Assembly (NCBI RefSeq): GCF_020360975.1
Contig: NW_025408667.1
Location: 11,036,001-11,100,000, forward strand
Source of the DNA: Hirsutella rhossiliensis
Lineage: Eukaryota > Ascomycota > Sordariomycetes > Hypocreales > Ophiocordycipitaceae
DNA: 64,000 nucleotides
Direction: 5' to 3'
Shown here: piece after piece, positions 11,471-22,639 of the stretch
Layout of the letters: each line of letters begins with the position of its first letter
How positions within the stretch are numbered: position 1 is the stretch's first letter
The notes under the pieces: model-generated
The model's input: the letters and a program-made list of their open reading frames with translations, nothing else
The model's database searches: none
What the model was told of the DNA's origin: nothing
Made by a program: the position numbers and the translations under genes

Positions 11471-11489
11471 GTCATGGCAAAGGAAGGTG

Positions 11490-11504
11490 TTTTCAGCGAC
11501 CAAT
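11490..11504. repeat. target-site duplication of LINE copy A, 5' side
   Basis: TTTTCAGCGACCAAT is identical to 3470-3484. Confidence 0.9.
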
Positions 11505-11991
11505 CGTGTCTGCTCATCTAAGTCCAGGGTAAGGACCGAATTGGTGCGAAGTGGAGCCGTCATAGATTAATTACCGCTGTCCTTTTGGCGACACCCGAGA
11601 TATGTACCATCATAGCCCAATCAGAAGCCCAAACAGAAAGGACTATAGAAAGTCAGTTTACTACACTCAACTCAACGTTCAAGAGGCTACGACCTGCGCA
11701 ACCTATAGAAAATATCTATATGATATTATGGTGGAAGAGGTGTGGCGCCAAATCGGATGTGAGACTGGAAAGGACTGGTATAATTTGTCTTTTTCTTTAA
11801 GAAGGGGGTGTATGCCACGGAATGCCAAGGTGTAATGCATTAAAAGAAGCAAGTCTAGCCAAGGCCATATACGGCTTTAGGAGGGCCGGAAGTTATTTAC
11901 TAGTCGTTTTGAAGCAACGCGTCGGCATAAAAGGCCTAGACCGATCCCTCTAACTTTGACCTTCGCTACGGTACTGTACTTTTGTGAATTT
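11505..11991. other. intergenic, upstream of the BYS1-like gene
   Basis: Small ORFs of 70-80 codons overlap here in two frames but show no recognisable domain. Nothing else is supported. Confidence 0.5.
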
Positions 11992-12576
11992 ATGATGCAG
12001 CGGTTTGCCCGGGGTATTATTTTTCTGGCCACGCTTTGGAGACATTGTGCTGCATCTAGGGTACAGGTGGTCAATAATTGTGGCTTTCCCGTACATCTGA
12101 GAGCGGATCAGTTAGACGAACCAAAAGTACGAATACTGCAACCCAAAGACATCTATAGCGAAGCATACCGAAACAAAATCGCATACAACCCTGCTACAGG
12201 AGCCAACTCAGCTACAGGCGTTTCAATCAAAATATCTGCTGATTCAAGGCTTAACCAAGACCTGGCCGATGGAGATCACATTTCAGTTTTTGAAGCAAGC
12301 GCGGTCACCCAGCTCGAATACACGTTCGATCCGTCTCTCCAACCTGGTCCAGATTTGTACTACGACGTCTCGGATATCGATGATAACTCACCGCGACAAT
12401 TTTGTGAGTACGGTTTGGCACTAATTCCTCAAAATCCATCATGTACAGCCGTGATATGTCCTCCAGACTGTCAAAGAAACTGTTCCTCCGCGTATAACTA
12501 CCCTTCCGATAATTTTGCGACGCATGGCTGCCACAGTAACGTCGGGTTGACCATGTTCCTTTGTAAGGGTTGGTAA
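11992..12576 (+). CDS. BYS1-family small secreted cysteine-containing protein
   Basis: Starting at the tandem ATGs (11992/11995), the product is about 194 residues. The frame is open a little further upstream, but only with a TTG start. The N-terminus is basic then hydrophobic (RFARGIIFLATLW), a likely signal peptide ending near ASR, followed by VQVVNNCGFPVHL, the typical start of BYS1 (Blastomyces yeast-phase-specific) domain proteins. GVSIKIS, the aromatic stretch ending LYYDVSDID, and a C-terminal cluster of eight or more Cys (CTAVICPPDC, CSSAYN, HGC, LC) complete the family pattern. These proteins are secreted or wall-associated in many ascomycetes and their role is not settled. No intron is needed. 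It is the only intact-looking small secreted protein gene in the window and sits alone between transposons. Confidence 0.8.
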   Translation: MMQRFARGIIFLATLWRHCAASRVQVVNNCGFPVHLRADQLDEPKVRILQPKDIYSEAYRNKIAYNPATGANSATGVSIKISADSRLNQDLADGDHISVFEASAVTQLEYTFDPSLQPGPDLYYDVSDIDDNSPRQFCEYGLALIPQNPSCTAVICPPDCQRNCSSAYNYPSDNFATHGCHSNVGLTMFLCKGW

Positions 12577-13082
12577 ACAGTAACGTCTTCGGTGACATAA
12601 AATAGAGAATAGTACTAGGGACGTATTTAGCTTCTTTGCTCTGGATATATACGCGGTTAAAACACTTCTATTGCTAGATAACAATCTCGCGGGCTCTACG
12701 TCAACTACGTCTACCGTTTCCTAATAGGTACAACAGTTGCAATCCGCCACATATAAGTGCAAATGGCTGGACGGAAGAGCCTCGGCGTGAAGCGAGTACG
12801 TATGGCCTACCATCTTACTTAAACGCACTCCTGTTGCCATATTGATTGTTCACGTTTCATATTGCCGCCTCAAATCTCTCAATTTACCACCCGAGACAAG
12901 ATTATGACGGAAAAGTGACCGCATCGTAGATATTAAACGCTATTCATATCAATGTGGTTGTATCATCGCTTTCCGAGATACACACTTCTCCGTGAAATGT
13001 GTCAGAGTCTGACTGCTGATTGCCGTAGTACGCCCGGCCAAGGCAGCAGCTCAAAGAGTCTGTGGCGTGCCAAGAAATATTT
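12577..13082. other. intergenic, nothing recognised
   Basis: No coding ORF with support is seen. It lies downstream of the BYS1-like gene and of the minus-strand coiled-coil ORF, so it probably holds two convergent 3' ends. Confidence 0.5.
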
Positions 13083-13580
13083 CTAGATCTCTGGCCCCGC
13101 TGGACTAGTCATATGCCCAGCAGTGCAAGTGGTGTCGGCGGGAAACGTACTCGACAGTGCTGATGGCAAGGCGAGCTCGGACGGGACGAGACCGGCCGAA
13201 CGAGGCTCAATCCGTATTGACCCGCCTACCTGCAGTGGGTTGCCCAGTCTATCGTGACGGGCAAGCTCATTTTTCAATGAATTAATTGAATGCTTTTGCG
13301 CGTTGATCATTTGTTGCTGCATATCGACGTAGCTCGTTTCATCTTTCAATCGACACTCAACGCTAGCTATCCGTTCTTTCAGGTGGTCGATATCGCTGCT
13401 TTGCATCTCAACAATAGCACGAAAATGTTGTTGAATTCTGCAAAACTCCTGATAAATCGCAATGATCCACTTAGCTGTGAAGGGATTGGGCTCTTCCGAG
13501 AAGCACGGTAGGGTTGTCATTGTAGCACTTCTGGGAGAGCGCTTCTTGTAACACACTATTACTACCTGTGAAACGAGCAT
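13083..13580 (-). CDS. orphan coiled-coil protein
   Basis: This ORF encodes 165 residues from ATG 13580 or 145 from ATG 13520 (MTTLPCFSEEPN), the likelier start by composition. The middle (about residues 60-110) is a helical, heptad-like coiled coil (DHLKERIASVECRLKDE ...). The C-terminus is Ser/Thr/Pro-rich. There is no signal peptide, TM segment or known domain. A further 5' exon on the minus strand (13649-13912, hydrophobic) cannot be excluded. It resembles in size and style the orphans at 14644-14964, 22640-23251 and 37318-37764. Function unknown. Confidence 0.45.
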   Translation of the reverse strand: MLVSQVVIVCYKKRSPRSATMTTLPCFSEEPNPFTAKWIIAIYQEFCRIQQHFRAIVEMQSSDIDHLKERIASVECRLKDETSYVDMQQQMINAQKHSINSLKNELARHDRLGNPLQVGGSIRIEPRSAGLVPSELALPSALSSTFPADTTCTAGHMTSPAGPEI

Positions 13581-14643
13581 CTTATAGAAAAATCTCTTAC
13601 TTTACCCTTAGCTCTACGGCGAATCGTGAAACATAGTGGAACTTGGACCTAGACTTTCTGTATTTGCTGAAGCGCGTGAATCACCAAATAGTCAACATAC
13701 GGCTTGCCTAAACCCGTAGACATCCAAAATGTTCCGACAGTTGCCACTTCAGCAGCCCATAGCCCAGTAACTGCCACAGCTAACAACGACCAGAGCACAT
13801 CTGCAAACTCCGGGTGTCGTATCGGTTTGATCGATTTCGTTATTTGCTTTAGACTGAGAAATTCCCGGTGGAAAGTAAATTTTGTAACAATATCACTATG
13901 AAATACGGTCATATAGTGAACATGCTAGTGGCGGTACTGGGAGTGATGTTTACAAACATCCGGAAAGCAGATGTCGGACTAAAAATGATAGGACTATGAC
14001 ACTTGTTCCAATCAAGAAGGGGCTTACTGTGGGCAATCGCGCGACAAAGCGCTTGCACCTCATCCGTTCATTTTCCACTTCGTGTTTGCTTTTTTATGCG
14101 TTTAGACCCGAGTAGGCACATAGGCACCAACACTTGGCGTAGTTGTGCATGGCGCTTTTCTACACTTAGCCCATAAGTATAATTGGCCAACAACGTAAAA
14201 ACAATAAGTCTGGAATGAACATGCGGCTGCAGTTGGATCGCCCCAGCGCAAGCTATGACTACTAGACATGATGCAACAGGACTATCGAGTCGGAGTGGAT
14301 GGTTCGCTCGCCGGAGGCGTGAGCTGATAAGACTGCACAGGGGTAGTTGGGATAGAATAGCTCTACAAGGCAAAACCACCAGGACTATTTAGGCTTGCTT
14401 GTCACGGGTATATATGAAAGCGATGAAGGCTGTAGACTATACGTAGCAGTCAATTTGGGCGAGAATGGCGCCTACGTTGAAGAGCTCACCTCTTGCAGAC
14501 AGGTTTAATATCTACTGTTGACTGACTTGCCGCGCAACTACTACGCATAGGGATTTTGTAACGCCGTCCGCACTCACCCCTGTGTGACGAAGTTCACCAC
14601 ACGCACCGAAGCACTCAGAACAGTGAAAGCGTAGCACCTTTTT
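13581..14643. other. intergenic, weak ORFs only
   Basis: A minus-strand ORF at 13649-13912 (87 codons, one hydrophobic segment) and another at 14068-14379 (GTG start) are open but lack recognisable domains. They could be exons of the neighbouring orphan gene. I do not call either. Confidence 0.4.
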
Positions 14644-14964
14644 TTATATTAACGCGATGTTTGCTAACTGTTGTTTTCGCTCGCGGTCTTTTTTTAGTTC
14701 ACGATCTATTTGAGCTTGAGCACCCCCACAGAGTGAAGAAAGCTGAGTAGCAACATTGGCCGACTCCAACATGACTTGGTAAACTGAGATCCACGCGCAA
14801 CGTTCTGTGTCCACCTGACTCTGTAAGGCATCACGTTCCTCTTCTAGAGCCTTGATCTCATACAATGCTTGACTCTTGGCTTCCAGAGATAATCGACTGA
14901 CGAGATCTTCGAGTTCAAATGAGTTCGAATAAACACTTGACGGCGGTCTGGGATCTGTAGACAT
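14644..14964 (-). CDS. orphan coiled-coil protein
   Basis: About 106 residues are encoded from ATG 14964 (MSTDPRPPSS); the frame is open three codons further with a GTG. A Ser/Pro-rich head is followed by helix with heptads (EIKALEEERDALQSQVDTER) and a very basic DRELKKDRERKQQ end. No known domain, signal peptide or TM segment is visible. It is on the same strand as the orphan at 13083-13580. Function unknown. Confidence 0.45.
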   Translation of the reverse strand: MSTDPRPPSSVYSNSFELEDLVSRLSLEAKSQALYEIKALEEERDALQSQVDTERCAWISVYQVMLESANVATQLSSLCGGAQAQIDRELKKDRERKQQLANIALI

Positions 14965-14973
14965 CAACTGCAC

Positions 14974-16823
14974 TACTGACCCAAACGCTGTATGGGGGCG
15001 GATACACTAATTAAATACACAACCAACAGATTTCCTGGCGGCAGACAGTATACTTATACGTGCTGCAGGAACACTTACGTTGAGGAAGTACCGCAACGCC
15101 TCAGCCGAGCTTCATAGCGGTCGAATGTAGCTTTAATGGCGGTTTTCATTGAAATAATACAGTATACATTCCGTACAGAACAGTAAAGACGGAGGCAGGT
15201 TGATTTTGAAATACCCATAGCCAGCCCCATGCTCTGCTGCATTAACGCCGTAAGTGACTCTGTCCAGCAACGACAAGTATATTTGGAGTCGCGTGGTCTT
15301 GCTCGAAATGTCAGTCGAGAACTAAGCCATATATTTTAGCGCCAGAAGTGGCGCCTGACGCCAAGCAAGCAACCTGTAAAAGCCAATTGCGGTGTTCAAG
15401 GACGACATGTCGACAGGTGTACTCCGTACTCTCGTTGGATGCCACAAGTTTCAACGACCGCATGCGCCAAATTTGGCTTTCATGTTTCAAGATGCGTAAT
15501 ATGACGTGCCAATTTGAGTCTTGTAATAGTAAGAGTCACAGAATAACCAAAGTAGTACTATTTGTAGGACATGTTCGTTGAATTTTTATCTATGGAGAGA
15601 ATATTTAATCTTTCAAGAACTAAAGAAACGTGTCAATAAAAGTGTTTCTGTGAGTATCCCTTCGAATCCACGAATGATTGGTAGGTTCCTGCTGTAGGCT
15701 GAAGCGATCATCGCGGCCTTAATACAGAGAATATAGGTGTATTGTTTGACAAGTATACTCTCCTGTTTTTGCGGCCACTTTTGGCGGTTTGGAACACATT
15801 ACGTATTTGAGTAGCTAATAAAAATGTGTCGCAACGCACAGGCGCGCTGCAGAAAGGATCTGTTGTGGCTACAAAGGGAAGAAGTCCGTGTAGGTACAAG
15901 TGTGTAAAGTGCAGGAGCCCCCGTCCACTGTGCCAGCCAAAATACGTGCCCTTGTGGACACGGACCCCTCAAGTACCGTGCCTCGGTACTTACCTCCTAG
16001 GCCTATTGTGGGCTCCGTGGCAACAAAATGTTTACCACTGAAGTACTCACTCATCATATGTACATGAGCCACTCGATATGTCACCAATATGCAAAGCGCC
16101 GAGACAGGGACAGCTATCTGTAAGCACTCAAACAAAGCCTAATGATCTCTAGAGCTGGAACGAAAGGATTCGCTTGAGAAGCGTGTCGCTGAAGTACAAA
16201 CACTCCACCTTGTGCTTGGCTGTTCTCTGTACGTATGCTCTTGCGCTTCCTGACCAGCTCGAACTCATCACAATGTATACGGAAAGTCTTGGTATCCGGT
16301 GGCTGGCGATTAGGCGGAGCGAAGAGCACTAGGTTGATCTCCTTGAGGGCTACAACTAGTCACAAACCAACGGCAATCTTTATAATTTTGAAGAGTATTT
16401 GAAATTGCTGCGTGGTTGATTATCTGTGCTAATCAGGCGTTTCAGACGTTGTACAATGGGAGAGGTCAAAATCCTCGTATGATCGAAACTTCCGGTCGTC
16501 CGATATCCCCCCTCATGAGATATGTCATATCCTGCATGCCTTGCCGAATGTTGGTGAGGACGGTAAAGTGTAAGTGCATAGGCAACTAGAAACCGCTTTG
16601 GGTGTGCATGGTTTGCGGGCAGAGCTGGACACATACGTCAGTCACTATGCCAAAGGCCACCATTTCGTGCTATCCATTGCCGCTTCTGCCGGACTGGCTC
16701 AGCACGGGCTCCTTTCACGACAATACGTATATTTTCTACTCCCTCTCATATACTCACAGCACCTATAACCCCTATCTATCTACCCTTGAGTAAACTGCCG
16801 ATTTTTGACTGGGCAGCGTGCTC
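14974..16823. other. intergenic, nothing recognised
   Basis: About 1.8 kb contains only short ORFs (under 90 codons) without domains. It ends at the 5' end of LINE copy B. No target-site duplication matching the sequence after copy B's tail is found here. Confidence 0.5.
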
Positions 16824-16841
16824 ACCTTCCCCTGTTTTCTT

Positions 16842-16871
16842 ACTTTCTTGGCATGCAATTGTTAAGAAAGT
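16842..16871 (+). promoter_or_regulatory. conserved inverted repeat in the LINE 5' leader, copy B
   Basis: Arms ACTTTCTT/AAGAAAGT are perfect. The 14-base loop differs from copies A and C at one position only (T to A), while flanking bases differ more. Confidence 0.75.
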
Positions 16872-16951
16872 AGCGCAATTTCCCACCAACTCGCCTAACA
16901 ACTGCACGTTAATCATTCCAGCCGCGCTTTGCGCTGGCTTCGGCAGCAGCC

Positions 16952-18641
16952 ATGGCATCTGCCACGAGCTCGCATGCCAGCCCAGATCCCTTTGATCTGG
17001 GTGTCCATACCCCGCCCAACCTCGCGCGATTAGCCCGTGCATCTCAGCTTCGACACAGTTCCCCCCATTGCGAGCCGTCCCATTGGTCTCACATCCGCGT
17101 TTCGGCGACCGGCGGCGACGCCGTCCTCGCCCCTTATCAGACTCTCCAATGCCGCCGCTACGGAAGGAGCGCAGCGTGAATCCACCCCGAACCGGCCTGG
17201 CTCGGCCGAGTCCGTTAACCTCCAGCCGGTCTCGATCGTTGAAGCTGCCAACAAGCTCGCAGTTGAACAAACAAATGCCTACAACGCCAAAATGACAGTG
17301 TTCCGAGCCTTTTGTGAATCGTTCGAACAGACTGCGAAACAATACACGTCCGGCCTTGAACACAGCTTTGCGGAACAATTTTCCAACAGCTTCCTCGACT
17401 TTTGGAAGCAGGCGCTCTCCGACCTCAATTCCGCACCCGCCCCGACCTACAGCAGCGTCGCCGCCGGTCGCCCTGCAAGCCAGCCCTCGGGGCCACACTC
17501 CACGGCCGCCGCAGCCCCGCAACAGCAACGACCACAACAACCAATCTCCCGTCTCCAGGGACGACCAATCCCCGCCCCACCAAAAGAAGACCTCCGTGTT
17601 TTCGTGCGGCTCGATGCCGAAGCGCCGGCGCGAGACCACAGCAGCTACGCAATTCGGACCCACATCGCCGCCAAAGTCGGCATCGACTTGCACCGGGTCC
17701 CGGCAGCTTTCAAGGTAAACTCCGGATGGGCCATCCGAACAACGGACGCTACCATCAGGGACCTCATCGTCCAGCGACAGTCGGAATGGTCCGAGGACCT
17801 AGACGCGACCTCGGTGGAGATTAGTCACAAATGGTACACGTACGTCGTGCCCAACTGCCCCGAAGACTTACGGACTTGCAGGGCAATGAAGTCAACTACG
17901 AGGCGGCCGTCAAAGACGAAATCGCCTGCCAGACCGGGCTCACACCCATCAGCATCCGTCCCAGCCGGCACGATTCAAGCGACCTTCCGAGTAAGACGCT
18001 TATTGTGTCCTTCCTCGAGCCTACCCAGAGACCTTGGAGACTTTTGGCTCCAGCCGACTTGCCCGACACATCGTCAGATCCAGCATGCCCAGCCAGTGCA
18101 ACAAATGCTGGGATTTCCACGCTCGACACAGCTGTGACCGACAACCGTCCTGCAAGCGTTGCGGAAGGAACGGCCATGACGGTGAAACCTGCGTAGCCCT
18201 CGAGCAGTGCGCAAACTGCCTCGGACCCCATTCCGCAGATTTCTCGAAATGCCCTGCACGCCCCAAGCGATCACACGGCGTCATTCGCCGCCTGACGAAG
18301 GAGGAGAAACCCTCGTCCGACAGATGGGCACCCAACTATTTGCTCAGCGGAAGCAACAGTTCGAGCGCATAGACCAACCCGAACAGCTAGAACGAGACTC
18401 CTCCGAGATTCTCAATTCCATAGCTCCGAGCACTGCTCAGCCCGACGACCAGGAAGCCGAGCACCCAGATGACAGGTCACGGGGCAGGAGCGAAACCTCA
18501 GTCCTAAGCTCGACCAGGACCATGTCTCCGCCATTCATTATGGTAACCACGACACCTCAGCCTCAGAGCGAGGGCAACGAATCTAGACCAGCTTCCCCTT
18601 CAAAGAAGCGACGCATCAGCCCCATTGCACTATCTCCATGA
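16952..18641 (+). pseudogene. LINE copy B ORF1: gag-like protein with CCHC knuckles (frame-broken)
   Basis: The start is ATG 16952 (MASATSSHASPDPF), in a GCCATGG context. The frame shifts near 17050-17070, where the ASQLRHSS segment passes into a new frame, then reads the helical middle part. Breaks follow near 17870 and near 18050 before the knuckles CNKCWDFHARHSC, CKRCGRNGHDGETC and CANCLGPH. A further shift near 18300 leads to the basic tail (KKRRISP) and a TGA that overlaps the ORF2 ATG (ATGA at 18638-18641). Unlike copies A and C, copy B has no break at the AAATEGA segment (about 17154-17175), which shows what the unshifted frame looks like. Confidence 0.82.
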
Positions 18642-21600
18642 CGAGACATCCCCGCGTGAACCAAAGCGACAAGAAGACCCTGCGAGTCTTCCAAGCTAAC
18701 GTAGGCAAGATCTCGCCAGCACATGACTGCGCCCTTGCCCTCGCCGACTCTGAACGATACGACATAGTGCTCCTCCAGGAGCCGTGGACGGAAGCCAAGG
18801 ACGGCCGATGTCTTACCAAAACCCACCCAGCCTACGATACCTTCTCCCCAGTCGACAGCTGGGACGACAACAGCACCCGACCTCGAGTAATGACCTATGT
18901 CCGGCGGAGTCCCTGCCTGATGACAGATCAGAGGAGGCCTGTGGCGACCCGCGACATTCTCTGGCTCACCATCAACAACATAACAGTAGTAAACTTCTAT
19001 CGACAACCGCACTACGATGAAGCACTGGAGATGCTCCTCCAGTGGACCACACCAGGAAGGTGCCTAGTAGCAGGCGACTTCAACGCCAAACACAGTAGCT
19101 GGCAAACCGGCCGGCTCGATGGCCGAGGTGACGACATCGCCTTTGGGCCTCTGAGAACGGCCTTAGCTTGCTCAACCCTGCCGATGTGCCAACGAACCCA
19201 CATGGCAACACAATAGACCTCGCCTTCTCCAACATACCACTATCCGAAGCTGTCGTGGAGGAACACCTGGCCACCAGCTCTGACCACTTCACGCTCAGCG
19301 TGACACTCGCTGACCTGGCTCCGGCCTCGGTGCCGCTAGGAAAGGTCCGCCTCACCTCTGACGACGAGCTCGCTCGTTTCGCCGAAATGGTCGATTCCGG
19401 AGCAACAGCTATCCCGGCCGCGGCCTCGTCTCCCCAAGAGCTTGATTCCCTGGCGTTGGCGCTCGTGGAACTTCTCCAACTGGCAGCCAAGGCCGCCGGT
19501 CGCCCCGTCCGCAAAGGGGCACGCAGCGCGCCCTGGTGGACAGAAGAATGCGCCCTCGCCGCGGCGGAATACCGCGCGATTAGGAGAGTCTACCCTCTCG
19601 GCTTCAATCGGGAAGTCCAGCTTGCAAAGAGAGACTTCCAGAAAGTCGTGCGGCGAGCCAAAAGACATTACTGGCGCAATCTGATCGACAGCTTCACTGA
19701 CAGCGCCTCCATATTCAAAGCGGTCCGATGGCTGAGATCACCGGGCGCTTTCCAGCCTCCGCCCCTACAAGTAGGCGATGTAGTTTACGAGACGCAGCTT
19801 GACAAAGCCAATGCCCTACGGCGGGCGACGCTCGAGCGGCGCACGGCGGACGACGACATCCCAGATCCGTGGATCCCAGTCGACACAACGAAAACCGTTC
19901 CTTCACGCAACAGGCGTCACTTGAGGAAGTGCGCGACGCAACCCTACGGACAGGAAACACGTCTCCCGGCCCCGACAGCATCACGGTACAAATGCTCAAG
20001 GCGGTATGGCATATTATCGGAAGCCACGTCCAGCGGCTGTACGAAGGCTGCCTCACCATCGGCCATCACCCGAAGCCGTTCAGAGAGGCCGAAGTAGTCA
20101 TGATAACAAAACCAGGCCGAAGGAACCTCTCGACCCCTCGTGCCTGGCGACCCATCTCCTACTGTCCTGCCTAGGCAAAGGTCTCGAGCGGCTCATCGCA
20201 CGCCGCGTGGCATGGGCCTCCGTCCACTACGGAGTCCTCCATTCACAACAAGCTGGTGCTCTCCGAAGAGATCTGCCGTTGACCTTGTTGCCGCTCTGCT
20301 GCATGACATTGAAGAGGCGTTTGCCCGCGGACAAGTTGCCACGTTGGTGACTATGGACATCCAGGCGCCTTCGACACTGTCCTCCGCAACAGGCTGATCC
20401 TTCGCCTCCGTGAGCAGGGGTGGCCAGAACATCTCGCTCGATGGGCTGGTTCTTTCATGCATGACCGCTCGGCGCGCGTCAGATACCAGGACACTACCAC
20501 GCCCAGCTCGCCTCTCCAATGCGGCCTCCCCCAGGGATCACCAGTCTCGCCCATCCTTTTTCTGTTGTACACGGAACCAATTTACCGCCTAGGGAAGCCG
20601 AAGGGGCGCTTCGGCTACGCAGACGACACGGGTATCCTATGCATAGGTAACTCCCTGGAGAAGACAGCCGAGAGAGCGTCGCGCTATGTAAACGAACTTG
20701 TGGCCTGGGGCGCCGCCAACGGCATCGCCTTCGACCCGATGAAGACTGAGGTCATGCATTTCTGTCGAAGCAAACCTAAAGTTGCCCCGCCTATATTTCA
20801 CGGCGACTCAGAGAAGCGCCCTGACCGAGCACTGCGATGGCTAGGCATCTGGCTCGACAGCACCCTGTCGTTCAAGACACACGTGGAAAAGTGGACAGCC
20901 AAGGCACAGGTCGTGGCCTATCACTTGAAAAGTCTGGCAAACACCAAACATGGTCCTCTTCCCGGTGCCGTTCGCAGAGCCGTAAGAGCATGTATCGAAC
21001 CGGTGCTGCTCCACGGCACCGAGGCATGGTACCCGGATTAACCAGCCCGCGATGGACCCAGCCAGCAAAGAAGGACCATCCGGGATACAGCAACTCATCC
21101 GAAAGATGAACAAGTCGCTTCACACATCCATCCGAGCCATCCTGCCTGTTTGGAGGACGACGCCGATCAATGCCCTCCATCGAGAGAGCGGCATTCCACC
21201 GGTGATACAACTGCTCGAGGGCGTCGCATGCGCTTCGCGGCCCGCCTCAAGTCTCTCGATGAAGCCCATCCGCTTGCGAAACGTACAGTCCGGCCCAAGC
21301 CCCCTGTCATCCACAGGTCGATCAAACTGAAGTACCAGGTGCCGCGAGAAGGCTTCCGGACCCGACTTCGACGCAGTGACCAGCTGCTGCCTTGCAGCAG
21401 GCGGCCAATTCTCCTCCTCGCCGCTTCGGCGACGATCAGGCGCTGCCTCTGCAAACCGCCCCGAAAGACCAGTCAGCAGCGGATTTCCGCATTTGGCTCC
21501 GGTCAGTGCCACCACACACTCTGGTCGTCTACTCAGACGGATCGCTCTCCTCGGATGCAGCGGTCGGTTATGGCTATGCCATCCATCTGGATGGGCAAAC

Positions 21601-22353
21601 CGTCCTAAGTGGCTGCGGCCGACTTGGGCCCGCTGAGGTTTTTGATGCGGAAGCGAAAGGCGCGCTCGAGGGCCTGCGCGCTGCCCTAAGCCTCCCACGA
21701 TCGCAGAGGGTAGTCGTTTGTCTCGACAACATCGCGGCGGCAACATGCCTCAGAGGCATGCCGGCAGACTCCTCCCAGGATGTCTTCCTCGAGTTCCAGG
21801 CCCTGGCCACAGCACACGGTGCCACGGAGGTCCGCTGGATCCCCGGCCACACCAGCATCCCAGGCAACGAGCAGGCCGATGCCTTAGCGAAAGCAGGAAC
21901 CTCTCAACCCGAGCCCGCAGGCGCTGTCCCGACACTGGCATATCTGCGCAGGGCTGCCAGCAGCCTAAAAGTGCATTTAAAGCCTGGTGGGAAGCCTCCG
22001 CACCCGAACAGTACAAGCCACTGCACCTTAAGCCGACGACCGGCTGCCCCCTGGAGCTCAAACTCCCCCGACCGCTTCTCCACCACCTGCTTGCAGCCAG
22101 AACCCGTCACGGGGACTTTGCCGACTACCACGAGAGGTTCAACCACGACGATGCGCGACTGACGTGCTCATGTGGCCGACGAAAAGAGCCAAACCATGTC
22201 TTTTATTGCCGAAAGATCGAGCCGCGGCATCGGATGAGGCTGACGCCCTCACCTACTGCAGCAGTCAATCGCGCAATAGGCAGAGACTTCGACAGGTTCG
22301 TCAAGCTGGCGAAGGCGTCCTCCTTCTTTGAATGGGCTTGCCCTCGCCACTAG
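18638..22353 (+). pseudogene. LINE copy B ORF2: endonuclease, reverse transcriptase, RNase H (frame-broken)
   Basis: ORF2 starts in the ATGA overlap at 18638 and stops at 22351-22353. Endonuclease motifs LLQEPW (about 18769-18786), GDFNAKHSSW (about 19075-19104) and SSDHFTL are present. The RT YADD box has its Asp pair at 20622-20627. RNase H contains YSDGS (about 21530) and VRWIPGHTS (about 21831-21857). The C-terminal Cys/His motif CSCG-x(5)-H-x(3)-C is complete near 22168-22210. Frame changes occur near 19140-19170, 19890, 20170, 20270, 20390, 21040, 21220, 21400 and 21960. The number of breaks suggests an older copy than A or C, though some sit at short homopolymers. Confidence 0.87.
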
Positions 22354-22639
22354 GCGGCTGCATCACACCTTTCCCTCACCTCTTTCCTTTGTTCAAATCC
22401 CCGGATTCGGCCAGGCAGAGGGTGCTGCAACACCCTTGCCCGGCCGGGCCAACTGAGGCTGCGCTCTGCAGTCTCCGACAACGGTCCCTTGGAGACCAAA
22501 ACTGAATGGCGATCTCACCGCCGCGCCTGCACGACCCGCTGACGGGCACCAGGTTCAACACGGAGCGCCTCAGAGCCGATGAAATGCTGGATGGTGGTTG
22601 TTTACGTTTGCGAGAGGAGACTGTAGACAGCCTACTAGC

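Larger units (their letters stand above)
5450..11489 (-). mobile_element. Tad1-type LINE (non-LTR retrotransposon), copy A, full length
   Basis: This is a complete two-ORF LINE on the minus strand. The 5' end is at 11489. The 5' leader carries a conserved inverted repeat, ORF1 has zinc knuckles, and ORF2 encodes endonuclease, reverse transcriptase and RNase H. A 3' UTR with a stem-loop and a (TTA)n tail on the plus strand (5450-5477) follow. The 5' end is fixed by alignment with copies B and C, which start at the same leader sequence, and by the target-site duplication TTTTCAGCGACCAAT at 11490-11504 and 3470-3484. Long stretches are identical to copy C (for example 8839-9243 against 61919-62323), so insertion is recent. 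Copy A has lost about 38 bases of ORF1 near 10895-10905 relative to copy C. Confidence 0.93.

Noticed and set aside
16800..16823. Target-site duplication for LINE copy B
   Set aside because: Sequence after the tail (GCTTCCATTATC) does not recur upstream of the 5' end.
16776..17693. 305-codon minus-strand ORF
   Set aside because: It is the antisense shadow of LINE copy B ORF1; GC-rich coding DNA opens the opposite frame.
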